Positions 1-9,432 of a stretch of DNA of 64,000 nt are shown piece by piece; position 1 is the stretch's first letter, and the number at the start of each line of letters is the position of its first letter. Source of the DNA: Acidobacteriaceae bacterium. GTDB lineage: Bacteria; Acidobacteriota; Terriglobia; Terriglobales; Acidobacteriaceae. Made by a program: the position numbers and the translations under genes. Location of the stretch: the NCBI GenBank assembly GCA_003131315.1, contig PKUV01000140.1, forward strand, positions 40,121 to 104,120, given 5' to 3'. Under the pieces are notes generated by a model. The model was not told the origin of the DNA, searched no databases, and saw nothing but the letters and a program-made list of their open reading frames with translations.

Positions 1-34
1 AAAGCGACTCTCAGACTCCCTCGATCTCTGTTGC

Positions 35-1189
35 TCACGACAGTGCCTCATACGCACTGTCCGAGGGGAGCTCTAAACTTACCTCGTCTCTAAGAATCTG
101 CCCCAACGCCCGCCGCACGGTAGCATTTTCTACAACCCGCATGACCGAGAAAATCCGTTCGATAAAAGCTGGGGGAGCCTTCCACAGAGCGGAAATCGGT
201 TGTTCGCCAGCGGCGGACTGGTTGGGATGGAAGACTCGATCGTCCCAACGGCGACAGCCTGGCGAGTATCCCGGATAGTCGCGAATCACGTCGAGCACGG
301 CCTGGGTGGTGCGGATGCCAAGCGGCTCTGCATACTGCGGCATAAAAAGCACATGGCTGCGTTGTTCGACCCTGATTTCGTGAACAAACTCAGAGAAGCT
401 CTCGGCGTGCGTCAGGTTCAGGGCGCCGCTGGGCTCGCATCCATGCCGGTCTCCACCAGAGATGAGCAACCGCCGCCAGAGCCCGGCCAATTCGATGACG
501 CCTTTGTTCTCGCTCCGGCTACGGGTAGCGTTGAGTTCAAAGGCGTGCAGGAACCTGACGTTACCCTGCAAGAATCGCCCGAGGACTTGCGCGTGTCGTC
601 GCCGCCCCATGCCGCTCAGATCCCAGAGGGGATGGTTAAAGATCAGGAGCACCTCCGGGCACTGGTGCAGCATCGCAAGCAGTTCACTGAGCTGAACCGC
701 GGACTGGTGGCGCGTGTATGCGCCGAGATCGGCCACAATCGCTTGTGCCCGGTTGCTCGGCAGATTGTGGACTCCGAGATGAAATACGGCTCCTTCGAAC
801 GGGACGCTCCACTCGAGTGCAAGCGGGATTTGACTGGTCTCCTCCACCACTCGCAACAAGGTCGGCGCTGAGATGCTGTCATGATCGGTAAGCGAAACCA
901 GTGCTGCCAGTGCGAGCACTTTTTCGATTTGATTTCTTTCCACTTCGAAGGCCAACCTGGGGATCAAAGGCGGCGTCCAGTAAGCCCGAACCCAGTCAAC
1001 CGGGATGGTCGATCTGCGGCTCTGGCGTTCCAGCGCCCAGCGGAGAAGAGGTCTTTTTTGAGTGAACTCCAGAATGAAGCGGAGGCTTTCCTTGGAGTGA
1101 TTCGTGTGACTGTGCAGTGAGACAGCCGATCGGTACTCCCCGCCAATGTCTGGTTCGTTCCAAAAACAAGAAATCTGGTTTTGGGCCAA
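35..1189 (-). CDS. PHP-domain protein, likely metal-dependent phosphoesterase
   Basis: The 384-residue protein has the outline of the PHP phosphoesterase fold. An H-S-H-T metal motif lies near residues 26-29, T-D-H-D near 101-104, and a late G-G-D-R-H stretch near 243 resembles the C-terminal D-x-H metal ligands. The family hydrolyses phosphoesters (histidinol phosphate, nucleotides, polymerase proofreading), but the substrate here is unknown. There is no signal peptide. Translation appears to start at a TTG preceded by a GAGGA ribosome site about nine bases upstream, and no in-frame ATG lies before the HxH motif. The gene stands alone, divergent from the lptC-like gene. Family assignment is fairly sure, function is not. 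Confidence 0.7.
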   Translation of the reverse strand: MAQNQISCFWNEPDIGGEYRSAVSLHSHTNHSKESLRFILEFTQKRPLLRWALERQSRRSTIPVDWVRAYWTPPLIPRLAFEVERNQIEKVLALAALVSLTDHDSISAPTLLRVVEETSQIPLALEWSVPFEGAVFHLGVHNLPSNRAQAIVADLGAYTRHQSAVQLSELLAMLHQCPEVLLIFNHPLWDLSGMGRRRHAQVLGRFLQGNVRFLHAFELNATRSRSENKGVIELAGLWRRLLISGGDRHGCEPSGALNLTHAESFSEFVHEIRVEQRSHVLFMPQYAEPLGIRTTQAVLDVIRDYPGYSPGCRRWDDRVFHPNQSAAGEQPISALWKAPPAFIERIFSVMRVVENATVRRALGQILRDEVSLELPSDSAYEALS

Positions 1190-1498
1190 TCGCGCTTATC
1201 CTCAATTTGAGCTGTATGAATAACTGTGACACACCTTGCCTGAGCCGTCCAGCTAAAGAACCTTGGAAGAAGAAACAACCGGTGAGAGATTTTCATTTCC
1301 GACTTTTCCCTCCCAGAACGAGAAATGCGGTGTGACGCCGCCTCTCGGATTGCACTTGAGTGACGACCCACTCGGAAGGAATTCTGCCCTAAGTTAGCGC
1401 TTATGTGGTATAGACCCTAGCGCGGGCACTCCCTTTGACTCGCTGCGCTCGCTCAGGGCAGGCTCTGGCCGTTGGCTCACGCGCTACACTAGCCTCTG
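1190..1498. other. Divergent intergenic region
   Basis: This 309-base gap separates two divergent genes and should hold both promoters. A TATAGA near 1411 could be a -10 element for the rightward lpt operon, but no convincing -35 accompanies it. A short motif near 1438-1460 resembles the CGCTGCGCTCGCTCAGG motif also seen in the hairpin near 53.2 kb. No gene is visible. Confidence 0.4.
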
Positions 1499-3898
1499 AT
1501 GGCCCTTCCGGTTTCACGGCTGCGCCGCTGGTTCGCCTTGGGCGCGATTTTGATGATTGCGATGGTCGCGGGCATGTATTTCTACGCGCGATGGCGCGTG
1601 CGCAAGGCCGTCCACGACATTCCGGCGAAAATCGGCCTCGACATTCAGCAGACCGCCGAGGGCTTTTCCGTCTCCAAGTCCGTAGAAGGCCGCACTCTGT
1701 TTACGGTGAGCGCATCCAAGGCGGTTCAGTTCAAAGGGGGTGGACATGCGGAGTTGCACAACGTCAAGATCGTCATCTACGGCAAGGATGCCGGCCGCTT
1801 CGACCAGATTACGGGGGATGATTTCGAGTACGATCCCGCGTCGGGCAATGTGAGCGCGAAGGGCACGGTGCTGATCGACCTGGAAGCGAATCCCGAGGGG
1901 ATGCGGCATTCCGACCAGACGCCTCCGGAGCAAACCAGAGACCCGATTCATCTTGAAACCAACGGGCTGGTCTTCAACAAGAATACGGGGGACGCTTCCG
2001 CCACCGGGAAGGTGGTGTTTCAAACGCCGCAGGCGTCCGGTTCAGCTGTGGGCATTGAATATGTGGCCAAGACGGGCACGATGAACTTGCTGTCGGCGGT
2101 CGTGGTGACTGTCAGCAGGCCGCAGGCGGTTCGTCTGAACGCAGATCGTGGCCTGATTTCGAAGCAGCCCCGCCAGGTCGTGCTCACCGGCGTGCGCCTG
2201 ACCCGGGAGCAGCAGCAACTACAGTCCGACCACGCGACGTTCTTCCTGCGCGAGGACAACACGGTGGACCGCATTCTTGCCGAGGGCGATGTGCGGAGCG
2301 AGTTTCATGGCCGGTCATCCTCCAACTCGAAAACGTCCAACTCGGAAGCGCGCGCGCGGTCCGATCGCGCCGAACTGTTGCTGACCGGAACGCGGAATCT
2401 GCTCACCACGGCCATTCTCACAGGCAACGTGCAACTCGCGACCCAGGGAGCGCAGACCCAAGGAACGCAACCCCAGGGAGCGCAGCCCGCCGAGGCTGCC
2501 GCCGGACGCGTGACGCTGCACTTTGCCGGGCAGCAGATGCTGGAGACCGTTCATGCCGAAGACGGCGTGCGGCTGACGCAGAGGAAGAGCCAGAGCGGGA
2601 CTGGAGCGGTGGCGATGTCATCGGCGTCGGCGTCGGCACTGTCGCCGTCGCGGGCGGGGGGAGACGCGCAAAATCAAGATATCGAGATGACGGCCCCGGT
2701 GATGGACTTCATCGTGAAAGGCGGCCGTCAGCTGGAGCGTGCCGTGACGAGCGGACCACCGCGGATCGTGATCACGCAGCCGGGCGCGAATCAGAAGACG
2801 GTGGTTACCGCCGCCAAGTTCACTGCGAAATTCACGGAGAAGAATCGCCTGGCCACGCTGCATGGAGAACCGGACGCGAAGATCGTTTCGAGTAAGATCG
2901 GCGCGCCAGGACAGCCCGATCGAGTATCGACCAGCCAGATGCTTGATGTCGTCTTCCGGCCAGAGGGCGGCGTCGCGTCGATCACGCAGGCAGGTGCTGT
3001 GACCTACGTCGATGGCACACAAAAGGCTTGGGCGCAGCGTGGAGAGTACACGGCCGCCGATCAACTGTTGGTGCTGAGCGGGTCGCCTCGGGTGGTGGAC
3101 AACGGCATGACGACGACGGCCCAGACGATTCGTATGAACCGGACGACCGGCGACGCCATCGCCGAGGGCAACGTCAAGAGCACGTACTCCGATCTAAAAG
3201 CGCAACCGGACGGCGGCATGCTCGCCTCCTCCGACCCGATCCACGTAAGCAGCCGCAGCATGACGGCACATCGTTCACCGGCGGTTGCGGTGTACACCGG
3301 CGATGCCCGGTTGTGGCAAAACGCGAACGTGGTGCAGGCTCCCACGCTTCAATTCGATCGCGACCACCGGTCGTTGGTAGCGCAAGGGGTAGCGGAGGGG
3401 GTGGCGCGGGGGACCTTGACTCAACCGGTTTCGACCGTGTTGGTGCAAGTGGACAAGAGCGGGAAGGCGACCCCAGTCAACATCACATCAGCGCGTCTGA
3501 ACTACGCCGATGCGGAGCGGAGAATTTTCCTGGATGGCGGGGTGACCGCGAAGGGGGCCGACACTACGCTGACGGGACAGCAGATGACGGTATTTCTGCT
3601 GGCGCGGAGCCAGTCGCAAGCAGGGACGGGCCCGGGAATGCCGGGGCAAGTGGAGCGGATCGTGGCCCAAGACAGGGTTGTGATCACGCAGCCGACGCGG
3701 CATGCGACCGGTGACCGGTTGGTGTACACGGCAGCCGAGGACAAGTTCGTCCTGACTGGCGGAACTCCCAGCATTTTTGATGCCGAACGGGGCAAGATTA
3801 CGGGCGATTCGTTGACTTTCTACAGACACGATGATAGGGTGCTCGTAGAAGGTAAAGAAACGTCCCCGACCGTCACCAGGACGCAAGTGGCACGATAA
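1499..3898 (+). CDS. LptC/LptA-like (OstA-fold) LPS transport protein
   Basis: This 799-residue protein begins with a cytoplasmic basic stub and one membrane helix near residues 12-30 (AILMIAMVAGMYFYARW), as in LptC. The rest is periplasmic and built from repeated beta-jellyroll (OstA-like) stretches, including 'GDAIAEGNVKS' and 'GDRLVYTAAEDKFVLTGG'. LptC and LptA form the periplasmic bridge that carries lipopolysaccharide from the LptB2FG extractor to LptD. LptC is normally about 190 and LptA about 180 residues, so this resembles a fused, expanded bridge. Its stop codon directly abuts the lptB start, so the two are co-translated. The region near residues 310-330 is a Thr/Gln/Gly-rich low-complexity insert. 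No convincing Shine-Dalgarno precedes the ATG. Confidence 0.8.
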   Translation: MALPVSRLRRWFALGAILMIAMVAGMYFYARWRVRKAVHDIPAKIGLDIQQTAEGFSVSKSVEGRTLFTVSASKAVQFKGGGHAELHNVKIVIYGKDAGRFDQITGDDFEYDPASGNVSAKGTVLIDLEANPEGMRHSDQTPPEQTRDPIHLETNGLVFNKNTGDASATGKVVFQTPQASGSAVGIEYVAKTGTMNLLSAVVVTVSRPQAVRLNADRGLISKQPRQVVLTGVRLTREQQQLQSDHATFFLREDNTVDRILAEGDVRSEFHGRSSSNSKTSNSEARARSDRAELLLTGTRNLLTTAILTGNVQLATQGAQTQGTQPQGAQPAEAAAGRVTLHFAGQQMLETVHAEDGVRLTQRKSQSGTGAVAMSSASASALSPSRAGGDAQNQDIEMTAPVMDFIVKGGRQLERAVTSGPPRIVITQPGANQKTVVTAAKFTAKFTEKNRLATLHGEPDAKIVSSKIGAPGQPDRVSTSQMLDVVFRPEGGVASITQAGAVTYVDGTQKAWAQRGEYTAADQLLVLSGSPRVVDNGMTTTAQTIRMNRTTGDAIAEGNVKSTYSDLKAQPDGGMLASSDPIHVSSRSMTAHRSPAVAVYTGDARLWQNANVVQAPTLQFDRDHRSLVAQGVAEGVARGTLTQPVSTVLVQVDKSGKATPVNITSARLNYADAERRIFLDGGVTAKGADTTLTGQQMTVFLLARSQSQAGTGPGMPGQVERIVAQDRVVITQPTRHATGDRLVYTAAEDKFVLTGGTPSIFDAERGKITGDSLTFYRHDDRVLVEGKETSPTVTRTQVAR

Positions 3899-4627
3899 AT
3901 GCACACGCTGGCCACCGACGAAATTGGGAAATCCTATCGTGGCCGACGCGTAGTAAACGGCGTAAGCCTTCAGGTTCTGCAGGGCGAGGTAGTGGGCCTT
4001 CTGGGACCGAATGGCGCCGGAAAAACCACTTCCTTCTATTCCATCGTAGGTCTGGTTCCTCCCGACACAGGCAGGGTGTTGTACGACGACGAAGATATCA
4101 CTAGCGTTCCCATGTACTTACGGGCGCGCCAGTACGGCATCAGCTATCTCCCTCAGGAAGCTTCGGTTTTTCGGAAACTGACGGTCGAGGAGAACATCCT
4201 GGCCGTGCTGGAAGTCCAGCCTATTTCCTGGCATGAGCGCCGGGAAAAGGCGGAGAAGCTGATTGACCAGCTCGGACTGGAGCATATCCGGCAGAATCGC
4301 GGGTACGCGTTGTCGGGCGGGGAGCGGCGGCGGGTGGAAATCGCGCGGTCGCTCTGCATCAACCCTACATTTATATTGCTCGATGAACCGTTTTCGGGAA
4401 TCGACCCGATCGCCGTTTTGGATTTGCAGAAAATCATTTCCGATCTGCGGGCCAGCGGGATCGGGATCCTGATCACGGACCACAACGTCCGCGAGACGTT
4501 GTCGGTGACGGATCGGGCATACATCATTAACGAGGGCCGGATCTTCCGCTCCGGTACGCCGGAGGAGTTGGGTAGTGATCCGGAGGTACGGAGGGTTTAT
4601 TTGGGGGAAAGCTTCTCATTGGTGTGA
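3899..4627 (+). CDS. lptB: LPS export ABC transporter ATPase LptB
   Basis: The 242-residue protein is a single ABC ATPase domain that powers lipopolysaccharide extraction from the inner membrane with LptF/LptG, which are not in this window. Walker A is GPNGAGKTT near residue 36, the signature is [15 protein letters not shown] near 140 and Walker B is [13 protein letters not shown] near 158, followed by a switch histidine in ITDHN. Length and sequence match LptB. The ATG directly follows the TAA of the upstream bridge gene, and rpoN and hpf follow, an order common in Gram-negative bacteria. Confidence 0.95.
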   Translation: MHTLATDEIGKSYRGRRVVNGVSLQVLQGEVVGLLGPNGAGKTTSFYSIVGLVPPDTGRVLYDDEDITSVPMYLRARQYGISYLPQEASVFRKLTVEENILAVLEVQPISWHERREKAEKLIDQLGLEHIRQNRGYALSGGERRRVEIARSLCINPTFILLDEPFSGIDPIAVLDLQKIISDLRASGIGILITDHNVRETLSVTDRAYIINEGRIFRSGTPEELGSDPEVRRVYLGESFSLV

Positions 4628-4708
4628 GTTCTCAGTTCCCAGTTCTCAGTTCTCAGTTCTCAGTCAGCCCCGCTTTTCTGAGAACTGGGAACTGAGAACT
4701 GGGAACTG
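4628..4708. repeat. Word hairpin, CAGTTCTCAG family
   Basis: Starting right after the lptB stop, the left arm is four imperfect copies of the word CAGTTCTCAG/CAGTTCCCAG. The right arm is the reverse complement (CTGAGAACTGGGAACTG repeated). The two arms flank a loop of about 15 bases. It can fold as a long hairpin and may end or attenuate transcription from lptB. A related copy lies at 21813-21893. Confidence 0.8.
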
Positions 4709-4856
4709 TTTCTAGTTACCAAGGCGTGGGCACATTGACCTTTCGTGCCCACACGATCTACCTCGGTGCATGAGAAGCTAAATTTTCCACACTCGGAAGT
4801 GCCGGACGTCACAGCGCGGGCCGGGTGAGTGAGGAATAATAAATTTTTAGGGAGAA

Positions 4857-6716
4857 ATGGTGCTTCTTCAGCACAAACTGAACGTCAAGTTGTCCCAGCG
4901 GCAGATATTGACGCCGGGTCTCGTGCAAATGGTCTCCGTGCTCGCGCTCAACAAGCTCGAGCTCAAGGACATGATCAATGCCGAGATGGTCGAGAACCCG
5001 GTGCTGGAAGAGCTGGAAGACGCCATCCCGATGCTCGACGATGTCGGACGACAGGAAGAGGAACGCGACCGGCTGGCCGCCAAGGCGACCGCCGCGCCGG
5101 AAGAGGGTCCGACCATCGCGGATGAGAAGAAGGATCCTTTCGAGGAGATCGATTTTGGCTCGTTTTTCCAGGATTATCTGGATCCCGGCTATCGCAGCTC
5201 GGGAGAAATGGAAGAGATCGAGAAGCCTTCGTTCGAGAACTTCCTGTCGAAGCCGGGGAACTTGAGCGACCACCTGCTATGGCAACTGGGCGCGATTTCT
5301 GTCCGGCCGCCTGTGCACCAGGCCGCTGAGCTGATAATTGGGAATCTGAACGAAGAAGGGTACCTGATTGCCACCGACGAAGAACTGCTGGGAATCGATC
5401 CGGTCGCGGCTCCCGAGGCAGATGTGGAAGTGGCGGCCAAGATCGTTGGTGAGGCGGAGGCGCTGGGAATTGCTGTCGCCGAGGCCCCGCCGGGAACTTC
5501 TGACCTCGAGACTTCTGGCATCGAGACTTCCGTTCTCGCTCCGCAGGACCTCGCCGCAGAAGACGCCGGCCTTTCGGAGTTGACGGCGGAAGGCGCTGGA
5601 ACGGGCTCTTTTGAGCCGGATGCTGAACCAGAGGTTGAGCCAGCGATAGCAGCCGAGGTTCCGCTGCCGAGCGCGGCGAGCCACGGAACCACAGCCACGG
5701 GAACAGCGGCCACGGGAGCAGCGACAGCGCCAGCCCGGATTGCGTCCGTAAACTTCACTGTCGCCGATCTGCACGAAGCGCTGGAAGTTGTGCGCCAGTT
5801 CGATCCGTCGGGCATCGCCTGTCGCGACCTGCGCGAATGCCTGCTCTATCAGTTGCGCTACCATCTGGAGCAGTTGCCGCTGCATAGAAACAGCAATGCC
5901 CTGACCGAGCAAGTTGTGAGAGACGCGATTGCCGTCGTCGATCAACATTTGCGAGCGGTGACGCTGAAGCAGTTCAAGGAAATTGCGCGTGCGATCGGGC
6001 GTCCAGTCGAAGCGGTGCAGGCGGCGCTCGAGTATGTCCGCACGCTGGATCCCCGGCCTGGCTTGCGCTACAACAAAGTTCCGGCCCGGCTGATTGAGCC
6101 CGATGTCGCTTTCGTGAAGCATGGCGACGAGTGGCTGGTCATCATGAATGACGAGGACATGCCGCAGTTGCGCTTGAATCCCGCGTACAAGCGTCTGCTG
6201 ACCCGCGACGGCAATGACCGCGACACGCGTAACTACGTCAAGGATCGCTACAAGTCCGCCATCCAGCTGATTAAGAATATCGAACAACGCAAGCAGACGA
6301 TCACCAAGGTCTGCTACTCGATCGTGGCGCGGCAGCAGGATTTTCTCGAACGGGGAATCGATTTCCTGAAGCCGATGATGATCAAAGAAGTGGCCGAAGA
6401 GATCGGCGTGCATCCTTCTACCGTCAGCCGCGCGGTTGCCAATAAGTACGTCCACACGCAGCAGGGCGTGTTCGAATTGCGGTATTTCTTCTCGGAGAGC
6501 GTGCAGGGGCCCGAGGGCGGCGGCACTTCGCTGCTGATTTTGAAACGCCGCGTCAAGAAGCTGATTGAAGAAGAAGATCCAAGCCGGCCGCTGACCGACG
6601 AACAGATCACCCGCATTCTGCAATCGCAGGGTATCCAGGTCACTCGCCGAACCGTCGCGAAATATCGGGAAGATATGAAAATTCCGAGTACGCACCAAAG
6701 AAGAGTAAAGAAGTAA
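4857..6716 (+). CDS. rpoN: RNA polymerase sigma-54 factor
   Basis: RpoN directs polymerase to -24/-12 promoters and needs AAA+ activators, two of which lie at the right end of the window. The N-terminal activator-interacting region is Gln/Leu-rich (LNVKLSQRQILTPGLVQMV). The core-binding domain, a helix-turn-helix (EEIGVHPSTVSRAVANKYV near residue 515) and an RpoN box (RRTVAKYRE near 600) follow. The protein is 619 residues against a usual 450-500. The extra length is an Ala/Glu/Thr-rich insert at about residues 195-300 inside the core-binding region. An in-frame stop immediately upstream makes the ATG the first possible start, with an unusually close GGGAG. Confidence 0.95.
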   Translation: MVLLQHKLNVKLSQRQILTPGLVQMVSVLALNKLELKDMINAEMVENPVLEELEDAIPMLDDVGRQEEERDRLAAKATAAPEEGPTIADEKKDPFEEIDFGSFFQDYLDPGYRSSGEMEEIEKPSFENFLSKPGNLSDHLLWQLGAISVRPPVHQAAELIIGNLNEEGYLIATDEELLGIDPVAAPEADVEVAAKIVGEAEALGIAVAEAPPGTSDLETSGIETSVLAPQDLAAEDAGLSELTAEGAGTGSFEPDAEPEVEPAIAAEVPLPSAASHGTTATGTAATGAATAPARIASVNFTVADLHEALEVVRQFDPSGIACRDLRECLLYQLRYHLEQLPLHRNSNALTEQVVRDAIAVVDQHLRAVTLKQFKEIARAIGRPVEAVQAALEYVRTLDPRPGLRYNKVPARLIEPDVAFVKHGDEWLVIMNDEDMPQLRLNPAYKRLLTRDGNDRDTRNYVKDRYKSAIQLIKNIEQRKQTITKVCYSIVARQQDFLERGIDFLKPMMIKEVAEEIGVHPSTVSRAVANKYVHTQQGVFELRYFFSESVQGPEGGGTSLLILKRRVKKLIEEEDPSRPLTDEQITRILQSQGIQVTRRTVAKYREDMKIPSTHQRRVKK

Positions 6717-6718
6717 TT

Positions 6719-6827
6719 GCAGAGGTTAGAGAGGTCAGATTTCAGAGGTCAGATTTCAGAGGTGAACCCAATAGCCGCGAGGGTGAAGGTTTTCACCTCT
6801 GCAATCTGACCTCTCACCTCTGACCTT
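6719..6827. repeat. Word hairpin, CAGAGGTCAGATTGCAG family
   Basis: Left arm: repeated AGAGGTCAGATTTC words. Right arm: their complement (CACCTCTGCAATCTGACCTCT). The arms enclose a loop of about 45 bases. It occupies nearly all the rpoN-hpf gap, ending just before the GGAGG ribosome site of hpf. Same family at 7451, 10094, 15547, 36050, 40117 and 58556. Confidence 0.8.
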
Positions 6828-6842
6828 GCTGGAGGCTCCTTA

Positions 6843-7436
6843 ATGAACGTGGAATATACCGCGAGGAAATACGAAATTACTCCCACCATCCGCAGGGAAG
6901 TTGAAACCGGCCTTAACAAGATCCGCAAAATTCTAGGCGACCGATTCGAGACCAAGGTGATTCTGGCCGTCGAAAAGCGCCGGCACAAAGCCGAAATCAC
7001 GATCAACCCGCCAAATGGTCCCATCGTGGGGCTGGCTCAGACCACCGACATGGCGTCGGCCGTCAGTGAAGCTCTCGACCACCTGCAGAAGCAGGCGCTC
7101 AAATATAAAACGAAATGGCTGAGCAAGAAGCGCAAGGCGGTCAAGAAGTTTGACGGCCAGTCGCTGGAAGACAACATTGAGGTGGCGCTCGGACTGGCGG
7201 AGAGTGCTACAGTTTCCGTTCTCGTGCATAAATTTCCATCGGTGGCGCGGACCACCGAGGTGCATCTGGTGCATGCCAAGGACTCGGTTGCGCTTCGTCC
7301 GATGACGTTGGAAGAAGCGATCAAAGAGGCCCACTTCCGCGACAAAGATGTTTTCGTATTCCGCGATCCCAAGGGCAAGTTGATGGTGCTGCACCGGACA
7401 CGGGAAGGCAAGATGGAGTTGATCGAAGCACCGTAG
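6843..7436 (+). CDS. hpf: Ribosome hibernation-promoting factor, long form
   Basis: The 197-residue protein matches the long HPF/YfiA class, which pairs and silences 70S ribosomes as 100S dimers in stationary phase. Residues 1-100 form the ribosome-binding alpha/beta domain (MNVEYTARKYEITPTIRREV). After a basic linker, the C-terminal dimerisation domain spans about 135-190 (LRPMTLEEAIKEAHFRDKDV, then VFRDPKGKLMVLHR). A strong GGAGG precedes the ATG. Its place after rpoN is typical. Confidence 0.93.
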   Translation: MNVEYTARKYEITPTIRREVETGLNKIRKILGDRFETKVILAVEKRRHKAEITINPPNGPIVGLAQTTDMASAVSEALDHLQKQALKYKTKWLSKKRKAVKKFDGQSLEDNIEVALGLAESATVSVLVHKFPSVARTTEVHLVHAKDSVALRPMTLEEAIKEAHFRDKDVFVFRDPKGKLMVLHRTREGKMELIEAP

Positions 7437-7450
7437 AAGCAGGAGAAGCA

Positions 7451-7541
7451 ATTGCAGAGGTTAGAGGTCAGATTGCAGAGGTGAAACCAAATGCGCATCG
7501 GGCCTTTTACCTCTGTAATCTGACCTCTTACCTCTGACCTT
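7451..7541. repeat. Word hairpin, CAGAGGTCAGATTGCAG family
   Basis: Left arm TTGCAGAGGTTAGAGGTCAG and right arm CTCTGTAATCTGACCTCTTA with a 20-30 base loop. It lies between convergent hpf and the EAL-HDOD gene, so it could end transcription from both sides. Confidence 0.8.
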
Positions 7542-7547
7542 GTTTTC

Positions 7548-8864
7548 TCAGATGCCGCTGGTTGCTTCTTGTGCCCACTGCAGGGCCTGCCACCAGGTTG
7601 ACGCGACTTCTTCATCGGGCAGGTGCAATTGTTTGGCGAGTGCGCTCGATTGCGACCACTCACCCGATTCCTGGGCCAGCATGAGTTGGTACAGGGGCCG
7701 GAGGCTACTATTCTGGCCAAGCAGCGCTGCCTTGGTTTCGCGCTCCACTGGCAGTTGTTCAAGGAGCACATCCATGCTGACCTCAAGGATGGCGTCCATA
7801 ATGGAGAGCAGCCCCATCAGGAACAAATCAGAATTCGATTGCAGCCGGTTGGAGAGCAGTTCGCAAAAACGGGCACGGGCCAATCCCATCAGCACCAGTT
7901 CGCTGCACTTCTGCTCGGCCGCGCCCACGGTGACTACGAGCCGGATCCAACGCCGCATTTCCCGTTCTCCCAGAACGGCCATGGCATGGCGGATCGACTT
8001 GACTTCGAGGGCAAATCCAAAGAGCGGGGAATTCAGATACCGGAGCAAGCGGTAAGAAATCGAGGGTTCCTGTTTGAGCATCCTCTCGAGTTCGCGCATG
8101 TCGATTTCCGACCGGGAGACCATTTCGAGCAGCCGCATATAGTGCAAGCGGCTGGCAGGAACTTCGCGGCCGATGACGAGTTCGGGCCGGCAGAAAAAAT
8201 ATCCCTGGAAATAGACGAATCCCATGTCACGGGCCTGATGAAACTCGTGGGGCGTTTCGAGTTTTTCAGCCAGCATCTTGCACTTCGGGGACCCAAACCG
8301 GCGCATCATGCCAGCCCGTTCTTCCGGCCTGGTTGCCCGGACGTCGATTTTTATGATGTCGGCAAACTCGCAAAGCGGTAGGCGCGGATCGTTGGGGGCG
8401 AAGTCATCGAGGGCGATGAGATAGCCAAACGATTTCAGCCGCTTGCAGGCAGCGATGACGCGGTCTTCGGGCTCAACCGTCTCCAGAATCTCGGCCACGG
8501 TCTGGTGGGGGGGGAGCAAGGTAATCAGATCTTTGAACAGGACCTCACGGGTGCAATTCACGAAGGCGCGGCGATTATCGCAAAGCGTGTTGATGCCGAA
8601 AAGCAGGGAGCTATCCAGTGTGGAGCGGGCCGCAAGTTCCGGGTCGGCGTTGAAGTAGTCTTCAACACCGTTTCGGAAAAGAATTTCGTATCCGAACACA
8701 TTCTGCGAGCGGTCAAAAATTGGCTGGCGGGCAACGAAGCGCTGCCCCGGCAGCGCAAGCGAGTGCGATGCGGAGGTTTTCTCTTTGCCAGGAGCCGGTT
8801 TCACCCCTTTTATATCGGCGTAGCCGTGGCGGAACTTCAGGCGAAACTGCGCGGCTGTTATCAT
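7548..8864 (-). CDS. EAL-HDOD (YuxH-type) signalling protein
   Basis: The 438-residue protein combines an N-terminal EAL-like domain with a C-terminal HDOD domain, as in the YuxH family. The EAL motif is degenerate (YEILFR near residue 60) and most metal ligands of active c-di-GMP phosphodiesterases seem absent, though ALDDFAPNDP and DIIKIDV preserve the fold. It is therefore more likely a scaffold or sensor than an enzyme. The HDOD part (EMVSRSEIDMRELERMLKQE onward) is an HD-like helical domain found in regulatory proteins of taxis and motility. No membrane segment is present. Confidence 0.85.
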   Translation of the reverse strand: MITAAQFRLKFRHGYADIKGVKPAPGKEKTSASHSLALPGQRFVARQPIFDRSQNVFGYEILFRNGVEDYFNADPELAARSTLDSSLLFGINTLCDNRRAFVNCTREVLFKDLITLLPPHQTVAEILETVEPEDRVIAACKRLKSFGYLIALDDFAPNDPRLPLCEFADIIKIDVRATRPEERAGMMRRFGSPKCKMLAEKLETPHEFHQARDMGFVYFQGYFFCRPELVIGREVPASRLHYMRLLEMVSRSEIDMRELERMLKQEPSISYRLLRYLNSPLFGFALEVKSIRHAMAVLGEREMRRWIRLVVTVGAAEQKCSELVLMGLARARFCELLSNRLQSNSDLFLMGLLSIMDAILEVSMDVLLEQLPVERETKAALLGQNSSLRPLYQLMLAQESGEWSQSSALAKQLHLPDEEVASTWWQALQWAQEATSGI

Positions 8865-9432
8865 CCGGGAATAAGGGATTTACCAACCGGCGCTTGCGGT
8901 CGAACCCGGCGCCAGTGCATGCTTCTGGTCCGGTGCAAGCCGGAAACATGCGCCCGGAATTCCAGGGCTTCGGCTCCTGTAGTGTGGCTGCCGTTCCCGT
9001 CCGTTTCTAGTTCGCAGCAGCGCATGGACTGGTTTCAAAAGGGCTTCAGCACCGGCGACATGAAGGGATGCAACACCTTCGCACAGTGAGGGAAGGTTCG
9101 TAGCCCACTTTGGTAATGTCCAGATGTGGAAAACTTAGGGCACTCCCCCCCTTGCGCAGTCGGCGGTTTCATGAGTAACATCAAGATGTTCCCAACGGCC
9201 ATGCTTCCAGGCTGGCCGTTCGCGCCAAATACAACTCCAGGCGCCAAGATAGTTTGAACATCGACAGTTTGAATATCGTTCTCGAATAGCATCCAGCCGA
9301 TGTGGGGTTTGGTCTGCCGTTAGCCGGTGTGCAGTGAGCCACGCGTTGCGCCACACCTTAACGTGCCGACCGCACAGGGAAGACGAAACAATCAGGCCTG
9401 TAATCCAGGCCGGGGATTAACAAGAGAAAAAT
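8865..9432. other. Divergent intergenic region without visible gene
   Basis: This 568-base gap lies between divergent genes. Open frames in it are short and do not resemble proteins. Riboswitch, tRNA and repeat patterns were sought by eye and none was convincing. The promoters of both flanking genes must be here. Confidence 0.4.

Noticed and set aside
5277..6698. 473-residue reading frame on the minus strand
   Set aside because: It lies antisense to rpoN, has no family resemblance and reflects GC-rich third-position bias.
8865..9432. Riboswitch or small RNA in the divergent gap
   Set aside because: Short hairpins are present but no known conserved core could be matched by eye.
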